Of a stretch of 64,000 nucleotides of DNA, positions 31,988 to 43,204 are shown one piece after another. Under the pieces are notes generated by a model. That model did not search any database. It was not told where the DNA came from and worked only from the letters and a program-made list of their open reading frames with translations. Location: assembly GCA_022419385.1 (NCBI GenBank), contig JAJUBI010000001.1, positions 1,178,001-1,242,000 of the forward strand, written 5' to 3'. Source of the DNA: Paraconiothyrium sp. Pb-2020 (lineage: Eukaryota > Ascomycota > Dothideomycetes > Pleosporales > Didymosphaeriaceae). The position numbers and the translations under genes are program-made. How positions within the stretch are numbered: the stretch's first letter is position 1; the number at the start of each line of letters is the position of its first letter.

Positions 31988-33360
31988 ATGTCAGATACTC
32001 ATGCGTTCCTGCCTCCACTGCTAGCGAAGGTCAATTATGTTTTTCCGCATATGGACTTCCAAGCCTGCTTCATACTCTCCTTCATCACGGCTGTGCTGAC
32101 GCCGTGCTTCCGTCGCGGCTCAGTAGGGCGTTCCGGAATTCTTGCACTGCAGGTATACTTCACCATACAAGCGTACCTTGCGCCAGTCAAGCCAACGGGG
32201 AACCTGGCCGTGAGCTACTCGTCTGGTGTACTGTTCGGAAATCTGACATTACGCTACCTCGACCGTCTTTATCTTCATGTCCCAGAAGAAGTATTTCGCC
32301 GTATCCAAGAGGATGGCGTCGAGGAAAGGCCAGACACGCTCTCCTTGGGCCAGAAGCTAGGGTGGAGTGCTGAGTTACTACTCACCACGCGCGGCATCGG
32401 ATGGAACTGGCGCGTACAAGGCACTCCCAAGCCTATGAATCGCACGCGTACGGCTTTCGTCTCTGACCGATTAGTGCGCTGGGTTGCCATGTACGGGAGC
32501 ATATATCTCGCTGAGCGCGTCTGCGAAGGCATCCTGAACGAGTGGGCGCAGCTGCCGGATAGTCTGGTAAAGAGCGGTCTGCTGGCATTGACAAACAGCA
32601 ACGTGTTCATATATACTTGGATCGTTTTCGTACTCGGCTTAACGGTTTACACGCACTTTGCCATGATCACATTGCCGCTGGCGCTGTTATGCGTTGGCTT
32701 TGGCCTCGGTCCGATCAGTTGGAGACAGCCTGAGGCCTGGCCGGCCACTTTCGGCTCGTTGACTGAGGCTTACAGCCTGCGCCGATTCTGGGGGTAAGAG
32801 TTGGTCCCTTTACTGATGATGCCTTCCGCTAACAAGTATTCAGCCACTGTTGGCATCAACAAGTCCGCCGCATCCTCGGCGTTCCCCCAGCGTTCGTGCT
32901 TGCCAACCTCCCTAGCCGCTTGCGCGCATCATCCCGCTTGCCTGCCCGTCTGTTCCGCCGTTATATTAGCCTGCTCCTGGCGTTCTTGTTGTCCGGGACG
33001 TTTCATAGCGTCGGTCACTGGACAGTTCTCCGAGAGCGCCGCGGTTTGGGAGATGATGGTGCACACAACAGCGTCTTCGGCGAGGTGCCTTTTTTCCTGG
33101 CGCAGGGGATTGGAATCATGTTTGAAGACCTGGTGTATCACGTCATGGGCATCGATAGCCGTCGAAGGCTCGTCGGTTACATGATCACAGCGGTCTGGTA
33201 CACATGGACGAGGGTGCAATTGAAGACGATACCAATGGCAGCAACGTTTGCGATCAGCGACGGTCGCGGTCCGCTCTTCGAGGTAGTGGAATTGTTACGG
33301 CTCGGTCTGGTGGCGATTCCTGGCAACTTTGTGAAGATGGGCATGGAAAGATGGACATAG
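31988..33360 (+). CDS. Membrane O-acyltransferase, wax-synthase-like (YanI-like)
   Basis: Two exons, 31988-32793 and 32844-33360, give 440 residues. The junction restores RRFWGHCWHQQ, a signature of fungal wax-synthase-like acyltransferases. Several hydrophobic segments are visible (FQACFILSFITAVLTPC, YTWIVFVLGLTVYTHFAM, YISLLLAFLLSGTFHSVGHW). The His residues of HSVGH are candidates for the active site. Members of this family in meroterpenoid and sesquiterpenoid clusters transfer acyl groups from CoA to a hydroxyl; YanI attaches the mevalonyl unit of yanuthone D. Here the expected substrate is the side-chain alcohol made by the neighbouring P450, with which it shares its promoter. The acyl donor cannot be read from sequence. 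Confidence 0.85.
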
Positions 33361-33561
33361 GAAGTTCAAAGTTCATCGCTGATGGCCTGCTTTCCGCCAA
33401 GCCTGGTGTGTAACAGAGCTAAGTGGGGCAAAGGTACAGCCGAGGTTGATTGAGCGAACCCCAGATAAAAGAAAAAGGTATCAAAAACGTCCATGCTACC
33501 AATCCTCGCCCCCAATGCTTGAAGAAAGACGATAAGAAGGCATGTGATCGCAAATCGCCCA

Positions 33562-34661
33562 TTACACCTTACTCATCCATGCCGGCACTGTGATCAGGTT
33601 TGACATCTCGTCCACCGTCTCGTTCCACAACATCTTCTGCACTTTCTGGCCGTCTGCAGACTTGACATAGGCGGCGGGCCTGATGAAATAAAAGAGTCAG
33701 CAACAATCGGGGCGAAAGTCGGCTTACAAACTTACTCTGCGACTTCCTTGTCGGCAAGGAAGTACCCATGTGTCTCTGGACCGACTACAACCGCCGCATT
33801 GAGCGCAATCCAGCCCGCCGTCTCAATGGATCGCGCCCGAATGGCCTTGACGAGGTTCATGGGGAGGCGAAGATAGATGGGCAGTACGTCGCTCATTCCT
33901 GTGGCCACTTGGCCAGGGCAGAAACTGTTCACAATGACCTTGTCGCTGGTCAAGTGTTCCCGCAGCTCGAACAGGAACAGTAAGCAGAGCAGCTTGCTGT
34001 CGCCGTAGCGAGCGAAGGCAACGAAGCTCTCCTCGCTGTCAAAGTGGCCGAGCACCGTCTTGCCGGGCTTGAGAGGCACCTTCCCCTTGGCCAGGGTGCT
34101 GGTGCCGTGCATGCGGCTGCCGGTCCAGCTAATGCGCGAGGGTCTGCCAGTCTTGTCCGCCGTGTGGTTTAGTACGGGAAGCAACTCCAGCATGAGCAAT
34201 ACATTCGAGAGATAGTTGACCTGGACATTCTTCTCGTGGCCGGTACGCGCCAATTCACGCTTGAGGGTGCCGATGCCAGCGTTAAGCAGAAGCACATGTA
34301 GCTCCGAGTGCTCCGTAAGGAACGTCTTGGTGAAGCTTTGGACGCTATCGTAGTCCTCGGTGTCCAGCTTCATGACCTTGACCACGGCCTTGGGGTTCGC
34401 CTTCTTGATGCTCTCACGGGCGAGCAGCGATTGCCGTGCAGTCTCGCCTTTGGCCACATTGCGAACGGCGAGGATGACGGTGGACGCCTCGCGCTCCAGC
34501 AGCTGCGCCGCGATTTCTGTTCCGATGCCCTGGCTGGCGCCGGTGACGATGGCTGTCTGACCGCGCAGGCTTATGCCGTCGGGCAGCGGTGAGACGGGCG
34601 GCTGAATGAACGGCATCGTCAGATGAAGGGTCGAGTCGACGGCGGCAAGTGTGTTATTCAT
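33562..34661 (-). CDS. Short-chain dehydrogenase/reductase (YanD-like)
   Basis: Two exons, 34661-33736 and 33679-33562, give 347 residues. I chose the ATG at 34661; an internal ATG at 34616 is possible, and the upstream frame has only a non-ATG codon. The NAD(P)-binding motif TGASQGIG is at residues 40-47, NAGIG near 127-131, and the catalytic YxxxK is YGDSK at 219-223 after a Ser in RISWTGSR. This is the fungal SDR group related to WW-domain oxidoreductases. In the pathway it would interconvert a ring or side-chain alcohol and ketone; YanD is the corresponding dehydrogenase in the yanuthone cluster. It is divergent from the cupin gene, with a one-mismatch cluster motif at 34755 between them. 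Confidence 0.88.
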
Positions 34662-34754
34662 GGGACAGCCCTGAGAGCACACACATCTGGGCAGTGGCGT
34701 GACCACAAGCGTTTATAAAGAAACAGTGTGCAGACAAGCAGCTTCCGCCGTTTC

Positions 34755-34762
34755 TCGGCCGG
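34755..34762. promoter_or_regulatory. TCGGCCGG, one-mismatch motif (SDR/cupin divergent promoter)
   Basis: It has the CGGCCG core with a final G instead of A. It is the best copy found in the 224-base gap between the divergent SDR and cupin genes. Confidence 0.5.
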
Positions 34763-34885
34763 GACAGTGCTGCCAGGCAGGCGCGCCTACGTCTCGCCCG
34801 GCACGCATTGTGAGTGGAGAATAAGTACCTGGTGTTTCTTTGTAGGTCTCCATGCAAATTCGTCCGGGAGCAGCACTGTTTTACC

Positions 34886-35778
34886 ATGGCACCAGCGCAG
34901 CCGCAAACCTTCACCGCAGGCGATGATCCGCTAACCAAGTAAGTGCACCAGGTATCGCCCCGATGGCTAGAGGGCTAACGTAACGGCCCGCGCCGAACAT
35001 AGATTTGGAGGCGCCATTGAGATGGCCAATTTGCCGCGCGCCAAAAATCGGCAATTCGCGTTCCATGGCTTCATGCGACCGTGGCTGGGAATATATGCGA
35101 AGCTTATCGAAGGCGGGAAAAAGCCACCCACGCACTTCCACGTGAACCAGACCGAGTTCTTTCGCGTGTTGAAGGGCCATCTTAGTGTCGACATCAACGG
35201 TCGGCGTGTCGACCTCAGCCCCAGAGACGGCGAGTACACCGTGCCGCCCTTCACACACCACGTCATTTACGGCACGCCCGGCACCGAGCATAACGAGGTC
35301 GAGTTCGAGGTCAGCGCCGAGGAGAAGCGGGACGGCGACTACGCCATGGATCAACCCTTCTTCGAGAATTGGTATGGATATCAGGAGGACGTATTCCAGC
35401 GCGGTGTCAAGCTTGATTTCATACAGGTACTTGCCGTACGTCATCGCCGCGCTCTTGCCCTCTGCATATGGCTCACAACACTGTTAGATGTTCGACGCTG
35501 GGGACACTTACTTGTCACCACCTGCATGGGTACCATTTCGTACCTTCCTCAGCATCTGGCTCACCGTCATCATCGGTCGCTGGATCGGCGGCTTGCTCGG
35601 GTACGCGCCTTTTTACCCAGAGTGGACCACCGATTGGGAGGCTGCCTGTAACCAGATGGATCGGCACTGGACGCAGAGACGGTTCGCCAAACGGGATGCA
35701 CAAGAAAAGGCGCGCCAGAGATTCGCTGTTAATGGCACAAAGGACACACACATCAATGGCAAGACGAAAGCTCTGTGA
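34886..35778 (+). CDS. Cupin-fold protein with C-terminal membrane segment (YanE-like candidate)
   Basis: Three exons, 34886-34938, 35003-35426 and 35488-35778, give 255 residues. The short first exon ends at GTAAGT and joins to give LTKFGGAIEM. A single cupin barrel is visible: motif 1 around THFHVNQTEFFRVLKGHLSV (metal-type His, His and Glu) and motif 2 around PPFTHHVIYG. After it, a hydrophobic stretch (FLSIWLTVIIGRWIGGLLG) looks like a membrane anchor, then a basic tail. Cupins of this kind in quinone-type pathways may act as oxygenases, isomerases or epimerases. I recall a gene of unclear function, yanE, in the yanuthone cluster; equating this gene with it is inference. The reaction is not assignable from sequence. 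Confidence 0.8.
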
Positions 35779-36466
35779 TGATGATTTTGTCCATGTTTAT
35801 GCGCATATCCGGACACAACAATAACAGCGCTGATTTCATCGCACCTCGCACATCATTGAGGTCTGTACCTTGTGTTCCCAATATCTTCAGCATCCAAGAA
35901 TGACTACATGTGAATTTACAGGCGCGTTTCTGGCAGTAAGAGCATCAAGAAAGCAATCTGTCTTGTCCAGGAGAGAGTGTATCGAAAAATGATGTGACAG
36001 TGGCAGCGAATCAAGTGGCAGAGGGGCATAAGCGATAGACGCCATATCTACGAAAATCTGTCATGAACGTTGGGAAGAAACTGCTTTCATCTGCCTTTAC
36101 AGTCGTTGCTGCGATCGTACATATGTATATCATGAGAGACGCAAATGCTCGTGATCAAAGGGAGCGGCTCTAGCCCTGTCTCACGGACATCCTCCTTTGG
36201 CCAAAATGCTTGAAGGGAGAGTCGCTCTAGTCGAACACCAAATCACCTACTTCGCCCCAACAATAAGGCCGATAGACTAAGGCCGAGCTACATAGATCGA
36301 TGGAGATTACATGTTTTGTTGGCAGCAAATCATACTCGCATGTGAAAGTCCATATGCAAAGGACCACACACGTGGAGAAGAAGCAGTTCAACTTTTATTC
36401 GTATCTTCGTATCAGCACAGCTATTGTTTATTCTACATTGCACGCAGGCCTCCTCACCTCAAGCAC
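35779..36466. other. Intergenic between convergent genes
   Basis: This is 688 bases between the 3' ends of the cupin gene (+) and the terpene cyclase (-). No gene was recognised, and no perfect cluster motif is present, as expected for a terminator-side gap. Confidence 0.5.
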
Positions 36467-37282
36467 TCAAGCAGCCTTGCCGTTGAGCCTACCCTGCCTC
36501 CCCACGCCATTCTTCCTCACATAGCTCAGCGCAAACGGATACGCTAGGTCCGAAATATGGCTTCCTACCAGCAAAAGCGCCCCATATGGCGTCCAAGCAT
36601 AGCCATATCTCTCAGGCCAATAGTAGATACGCCAGTAAAAGCAGCACCCAGCCGCAATCGTGCCGAGGAATCTTGTCCACCTATAAACTCACTTAGCACA
36701 CGAATGAGTAATTTGCGAAAATGCTTACCAGATAGCCATGGACTGCCCTGCATCATGCCCCCTCGCAAGCACCTGCGCCACGCACCCAATTCCAATGATA
36801 AGCTGCATTGGCCACGCTGTGAAGAAGACAACCTGCCTCCCAATCACAGGCACAAACGTGCTTGCAACCGCAAGATGCAACCAGAGACACACCGCACACC
36901 CCACCGCAATGATCCAGCTCAAATTCCGCGCAACAAGCGGATGGTGTCTCCACTCGTTGGGCCCAAACTTCAAAATTGAATGGAACAGGAAGACGTCCAC
37001 GATCATGAACTGTGCGAAGACAATCTGATTGACAAGCCCTGGCCCGTAGATGAAGCCGAAGACGAATTCCCACGTAATATTCAAGCAGAGGCAGTAGATG
37101 GGCATGGCGTAAGATTTATCTTTGTAGCCCTTGATAGTCATTAGGATGTAGGAGATGGACCAGAGGATGCCTGACACCGCGGTGAAGATGTCAGGCACCA
37201 CTTTCGCGTGCCAGTGAGGAGGAGTCGCATTTTCATAGTCGGCATTGGCTTGCGCCCATTCTTCGAGTGCGAAGAAGCCCAT
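36467..37282 (-). CDS. Integral membrane terpene cyclase, Pyr4 family (MacJ-like)
   Basis: Two exons, 37282-36729 and 36680-36467, give 255 residues, close to the ~240 typical of Pyr4-type cyclases. About seven hydrophobic segments are visible. The two acidic residues known to be essential in Pyr4 appear conserved: Glu72 in ITWEFVFGFIYG and Asp229 in HISDLAYPF. The motif WxPYG near residue 214 is also typical. The family protonates a terminal alkene or epoxide of a prenyl chain to start cyclisation. In the macrophorin pathway a cyclase of this type (MacJ) acts late on the linear isoprenoid epoxycyclohexenone and forms a drimane unit. The gene shares a divergent promoter with the PKS, so the product of this cluster is probably cyclised. 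Confidence 0.9.
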
Positions 37283-37408
37283 GGTGAAGAGAATCGTACA
37301 GCGGGGTAACGTGCTCAGGCAAACGCCACGGGCGGTCTAGATTACATATATTACAGAGATAGGAGTTTCTGGGTAGCTGAGATTCCAGACTCAATCGGCC
37401 CGTGGCTC

Positions 37409-37416
37409 TCGGCCGA
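37409..37416. promoter_or_regulatory. TCGGCCGA palindrome (cyclase/PKS promoter)
   Basis: A perfect copy 127 bases before the cyclase start and 281 bases before the PKS start. Confidence 0.65.
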
Positions 37417-37474
37417 TTCCAGCTGGGGGTGGGCACGCACGTGGGGGGCTATTCTAAGATGCACCGTGTGCCAG

Positions 37475-37482
37475 TCGGCCGG
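37475..37482. promoter_or_regulatory. TCGGCCGG, one-mismatch motif (cyclase/PKS promoter)
   Basis: A second, near-palindromic copy 215 bases before the PKS start. Confidence 0.5.
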
Positions 37483-37696
37483 AACACTAGCAATGCACGT
37501 TCTGGTCACACTGGGAATAACCTAATCAGGACATTACCAGCGATTCAACGAAGTTCACTGGTACCATCCGCTAATTGCCTATCTGCTGTCAAACACAAGT
37601 ACCTGGCCCTGGATGAGGCTGAGGGCTTGATATATATACTTCGCTACCAGCATCAGGGTCGATTCCAGTACCGAAGACCCCGCATGCAACTTCAAT

Positions 37697-40600
37697 ATGG
37701 CAAGCGACCATTCGTCCTCCGATGAGGGTACGGCATCTGCAAGCCCGTTCGTCGGAACGCCTCCTGACGCCGACCGCAGTGATGACAATGGTAAGGAGCA
37801 CAAGGGTTCGTCAAGTTAGTGTGTTCTAACAGAGATATCAGATATCGCGGTTGTCGGCTATGCTTGCCGCGTAGCAGGTGACAACAACTCTGGGTCCCAA
37901 CTATGGGACTTCTTGATGAAAAAAGGGGATGCCTGCGGCGAAATGCCAGCAGAGCGATGGCAATCCTGGAGAGATCGACAAGACATGGCCGACAAACTGG
38001 ACCAGACCACATCCAAAGGATACTTTATCAATGACATCAAGGGCTTTGATGCTCAGTTCTTCGGTATTTCCGGCCGCGAGGCAGTGCAAATGGACCCGCA
38101 GCAACGCATCAGCCTCGAGGTTGCTTGTGAAGCCCTCGAGCATGCAGGTATCTCACTGCAGAGCCTTGCAGGCTCAGACACCGCCGTGATTATGGGCGTC
38201 AACTCGGACGACTACTCTCGATTAATCATGGAGGACTTTCGGAATCTAGATGCGTACATGGGCATCGGGACTGCATATTGCGGCATCCCCAACCGGATAT
38301 CACACGCGCTCGACCTCGCTGGCCCAACCTACGCCGTAGACGGAGCGTGTGCGTCTTCGCTCGTTGCCATTCACCAAGCCAGGCGCTCTTTACTCGCGGG
38401 CGAGACGTCTCTTGCCATAGCCGGAGGTGTGAACGCGCACATTAGCCCGTACCTGACTCGTGTGCTTGACATAGCTGGCGCTGTTTCTCCTGAAGGCCGG
38501 TGCAGATCTTTCGATGATTCAGCATCCGGATACGGCCGCGGTGAAGGAGCCGGGATTGTCGTCCTCAAACGACTCTCGGATGCGGTTCGCGACGATGACC
38601 GCGTCCTCGCTGTGCTTAAGGGGTCAGCGGTGGGCTCGGATGGCAAGACTCTCGGCATCATGGCCCCCAACCAACTTGCACAGGAGCAGGTCGCGCGGGA
38701 TGCGCTCAAGGAAGCACGTCTCCCAGCCAGCGCCGTAGAATACATCGAGGCCCACGCGACGTCGACCCCAGTCGGAGACAAGACCGAATGTGCGGCAATG
38801 GCGTCTGTGTACGGTTCAGCGCGCATGTCTAGCTCTCCAAACTGCTTCATCGGCTCGATCAAACCTAACATCGGGCATTTGGAAGCCGGCGCCGGTGTCA
38901 TGGGCTTCATCAAAGCTGTCATGACCGTCGAAAAGGGAATCATCCCGCCGCAAGCAAATCTGGAAAATCTTAGCACAAAGATAGACTGGAAGGCTGCTAG
39001 GATACAGCCGGCCACAGAGCCGACGCCCTGGGCAACCACCAGGAGGAGGCGCACCGCCGCTGTGGCCTCTTACGGCTACGGCGGAACAGTAGCTCATGCT
39101 ATTATACAAGAAGCGCCCAAATACTCCTCTTTCCGCGAGTTGATGGCCAGCAAACTGCCGTCAGACCAGCCTACTATGCTGCTTCTTTCGGCGCCGCATG
39201 ATGAGCGGATCCGCAAGCAAGCTTCCACCCTTGCTAAATGGCTCCAGAAGCAACCAAGTGAGCTTGACATGAACTCCGTAGCGTGGACGCTTGCGGTCAA
39301 GCGCAGTCAACATAGGAGGCGCGCAGCCATCGTAGCGGAAAGCAAGACACAGGCCATTGAGCTTTTATCGTCGGTGGCACAGGGAGCTAAACACCCACAA
39401 ATCATTCATCAAGAAAAGGGACTTGTCAAAGCGCCCGATGCCTCCAAGAAAGAGGGGGCCGTCTGGGTCTTCAGCGGCCACGGCGCACAATGGAAGGGGA
39501 TGGGCCGCGTGTTGCTGGAGACGGACCGGGCATTCATCGACGTTGTCAAGCGACTCGAGCCCATTGTTCAGGAGGAAATGGACTTCTCCATCACCGAAGC
39601 GCTGCTCGCTGGTGACTGCGATGAAACGGCTAAGGCGCAGGTCCTGACGTACGTTATGCACATCGGCATCGCCACCGTCTTGCGTGAGAAGGGAGCGCGA
39701 CCGAGCGCCTGTCTCGGTCATTCGCTGGGCGAACTTGCAGCAGCTGTTGTTGCAGGTGCGCTGACGGCAACTGAGGGAGCCATCATCTGTTGCCGACGAG
39801 CCGTGCTCTACAGGCAAGTTGCAGGTGCAGGCGCCATGGCCCTGGTGAACTTGCCTGCCTCGGAGGTTGAGAAGGAGCTCAAGCGCGGCGAAGACGTCGT
39901 GGTTGCTATTTACCCTTCGCCAGAATCGACTGTCATTGCCGGAACTATCGAGGGCATTGAGGGCGTCACCGCGCGCTGGCATGCAAAGGGCATCAAAGCT
40001 AAGAAGGTCAAGACAGACGTCGCTTTCCACAGCCCTATTCTCGAACAGTTGGTTGACCCGCTGCGTGCTGCGCTGGGCGAATTCCTACGCCCAAAGGAGC
40101 CGCAGATAGCGATTTACTCGACGTCGCTAGACGACCCACGGGCTAATCATGCTCGCGAAGCCGATTATTGGATTGGAAACATGGTCAAGCCGGTCCAGCT
40201 CACAAGGGCAATCGAAGCGGCGACGTGCGACGGCTTCCGACTTTTTGTCGAAGTGTCGGCGCACCCCATTATCGCTCATTCGATCCAGGAGACGCTCGAC
40301 GCGGGCGAGGTTGCCGACGCAGCCATCATTCCCACCGGCATGCGCAATCAAGACGAGGGAAAGACGGTCTTGCTCGCACTCGCCAAGCTGCACTGTGCAG
40401 GTGACACTGTTGCGTTCAGCGAGGGCTTGCCCGGATGGTGGAACCACAGTGTGCCAGGCACGGTGTGGCAGCACCAGCCCTTCTGGCCAAAGATCGAGAA
40501 GCCCAAACAACCCGTCGGCCAGAACCGTTCGGTCGACGTCAAGGGCCACAAATTGCTCGGGGCAAAGACAAGCGTCAACGGCACAAACATGACGCTGTGG

Positions 40601-43090
40601 CAGGCGTACTTGCATGCGGGAGCTAAGCCTTTCCCCGGATTGCACCCCCTCCATGGGTCTGAGATTGTACCCGCCGCTGTTCTTCTTAACACCTTCCTTT
40701 CGCTGGCGCACACCAAGTCGCTGCGGAACGTTGGGCTGCGTACGCCCGTAGTAGTTGAGCCACCGCGTGAGGTGCAAGTGCTGTTAGATGATGGCAAAAT
40801 GTCAGTGTCGTCGCGGCTCGCGACTAGCGGGGATGAGGAAAATAGCCATTCGTGGCTGACCAACACGGTGTCGAGCGTGGGCCCAGCCGCCGCGGAGTCT
40901 AAGCTTGGACAGAAAATCGACCTGGCCAGCATTAGGGAACGACTCCCAGAAACCTTGGCGTCATCCTTCTCAATTGACTACCTCGCCAATGTTGGTGTTT
41001 CCGACATGGGCTTCCCTTGGCAGGTGACGGAGCACCTGCGCAACGAAGAAGAGTTCCTGGCCATGGTCGACGCAGACCCGCAGACCAAAGGTACGTCTCC
41101 CCACTGGGGCGGACAATCTTGGGCCTCGGTGCTGGATGCTATGACATCTGTGAGCTCAACCATTTTCTGGAAGCAGCCGTTGCTGCGCATGCCGACTAGT
41201 ATCGACTCCCTTAGCCTACTACCAGGCGCTGTTGTGCCCAAGATCAGCTACATGTACGTTCGCAGAAGGACTCAGGATGAGGACGAGTTTGCGGCCGATA
41301 TGCTTGTGTGCGATGAACAAGGCACTGTGCTAGTCGACGTAGAGAACCTAGCGTTCGCGGGCATCGAGGGCAATCCGGACAGCATCAAGAGTCATGATGG
41401 GCTGGTGCATCGTATCGCCTGGCCGCCGGTACAGCTGGCGGAGGAACGGCGACAATTCGATGAGGTCGTGTTCCTGGCACCTGAAAGCGCAACCAAAACT
41501 GTCGAGGCATGGAGTATGGATCTGAGCCGCCGGGGTGTGCGATCGCGGTTCGAAGGCGACCCCAACGCCGTGGCCATTAGCGTTTGTCCAGCGTCGGTAG
41601 TGGTGGTGGTGGCTGAGACTACCCAAGACATGGACAACGTTGCCGCCGTCTCGTTGCGTAACTGCGAACGACTGGCGACCAGTGTACAGCAACTCTGGAA
41701 AGCAAGAACCGCGACAACGCTGTTCTGCGTGACAGAAGCCGCGTACGGCGGCAGCGATGCGGCAGCCCTTTCGCAGTCAGCGCTAATCGGCCTCGCGCGC
41801 ATCGTACACAGCGAGCATCCGGAGCTGTTTGGCGGGCTGATCGATACCGAGCGCGCCGCCGACTCTTTCCCACTGCAGGCGCTCAAGTACGTGCGCGGTG
41901 TCGACGTGACGCGCATCGAGGACGGTGTAGCCCGGAATGCGCGCCTGCGTCCGCTGCTTGAGTCCTCCCTACATAAGCTTCCTTCGTCCGAAACCACAGG
42001 TGAATTGGCCCAGAGCCACGGCATCGGAACCGCTAGCAACGGGCCGTTGCGATTAGTGCCCCACCACGCGACGTACCTTATCACCGGCGGCCTTGGCGCT
42101 CTCGGAATCGAGACGGCTCGCTGGATGGTGGAGAAGGGAGCAACGCATATTGTGCTGGCGTCGCGGCGAGGTGCCAATGCAGCTGCCGTTCGCAGCATCG
42201 TCAAGCTACAGAAGCGAGGCGCCTCGATCCATGTCGTGGCCGTTGACATTGGCGCGGCTGATGCGCAGGAGCAGCTGCAGCAGGCTCTGGACAGGCTGAG
42301 TCTGCCACCAGTGAAGGGCCTGGTGCACGCAGCTGGAATGCTAGCTAACGAGACTGTGGCCGAGTTGACCACGGGCGCGTTGAGTGCGGTTGCCAACCCC
42401 AAAGTCGCTGGCGCCTTAAACCTGCACAAGTTGTATCCGCCTGGCACGCTTGACTTCGCAGTTTGGTATTCTTCATGCGGTCAGCTACTGGGTTTCCCCG
42501 GCCAGGCTTCGTACGCGGCCGCAAACGCCTTTTTGGACTCGCTAGCTGCCCATCGCCGCCAGATGGGCGACGCTTGCTCCGTCAGTATCCAATTCTCCAG
42601 CTGGCGAGGGCTCGGCATGTCCACAAGCACGCGCTACATCGACGCCGAACTGGAGGCCCGCGGCATCACCGACGTAACTCGCGCAGAGGCCTTGTTTGCA
42701 CTAGAGTTGCTTCTGCGTGCCGACATCGACCACGCTGCCGTCCTACGTGCCCGCCCTCTGGAATCCGGCGATCCCCTGCCACATCCCATTCTACGTGATT
42801 GCGTGTCCTACGTTGCGGCGCCCATCAGCCTATCAGCCGTGTCGTCCGACACGGCGGCCCCCAAATCGCTGAAGGAGCGCATTACCGAGTGCGTGGCGAC
42901 GGTGCTGTCGCTCTCGGTCGACAGCATCGATGAGCACACTGCGCTGGTTGAACTGGGCGTAGACTCGATTATGACGGTCGGCCTGCGTCGACACCTGCAG
43001 AAGCTGGGCCTGAATGTGGGGCCGACCTTACTTTGGAATTGTCCGACAGTGGCGCACCTGGTTGCGCACTTCCAGGCTGAAGGTGCTTGA
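37697..43090 (+). CDS. 6-methylsalicylic acid-type polyketide synthase (YanA-like)
   Basis: Two exons, 37697-37790 and 37842-43090, give 1780 residues, close to known 6-MSA synthases (~1770-1800). Domain order is KS-AT-DH/TH-KR-ACP with no ER, methyltransferase or release domain. KS begins near residue 32 with active Cys201 (DGACASS), then EAHATSTPVGD and NIGHLEAGAG. AT has GHSLGE with Ser659. The dehydratase/thioester-hydrolase block has HPLHGSEIVPAA (His966/His969). KR has TGGLGALG at 1446 and a YAAANAFLD tail. ACP has GVDSIM with the phosphopantetheine Ser1740. Such type I partially reducing synthases make 6-MSA from one acetyl and three malonyl units, with release by the TH domain. The decarboxylase and CYP619-like P450 in the cluster fit that product. 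It shares its promoter with the terpene cyclase. Confidence 0.95.
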
Positions 43091-43093
43091 TTA

Positions 43094-43101
43094 CCGGCCG
43101 A
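43094..43101. promoter_or_regulatory. CCGGCCGA, one-mismatch motif (second P450 promoter)
   Basis: It lies in the 114-base gap between the PKS stop and the P450 start, 104 bases before that start. Confidence 0.5.
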
Positions 43102-43204
43102 GTGATTTCTATCTCCGATTACCCCTCTTGTTCTTTTTGTATGTGTATAGAAGTTAATAGATGCGTGCTTTCTCGAGTGCTGTCTACTGTAGTTAGATAA
43201 AACA

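Larger units (their letters stand above)
37283..37696. promoter_or_regulatory. Divergent promoter, terpene cyclase / PKS
   Basis: This 414-base gap holds a perfect TCGGCCGA (37409-37416), the variant TCGGCCGG (37475-37482) and a partial TCGGCCCG (37395). A TATATATA lies at 37631-37638, 59 bases before the PKS start. Confidence 0.7.

Noticed and set aside
41392..42447. Long minus-strand open frame (351 codons) opposite the PKS
   Set aside because: It is antisense to the KR region, lacks any domain, and is explained by the GC-rich codon pattern of the PKS.
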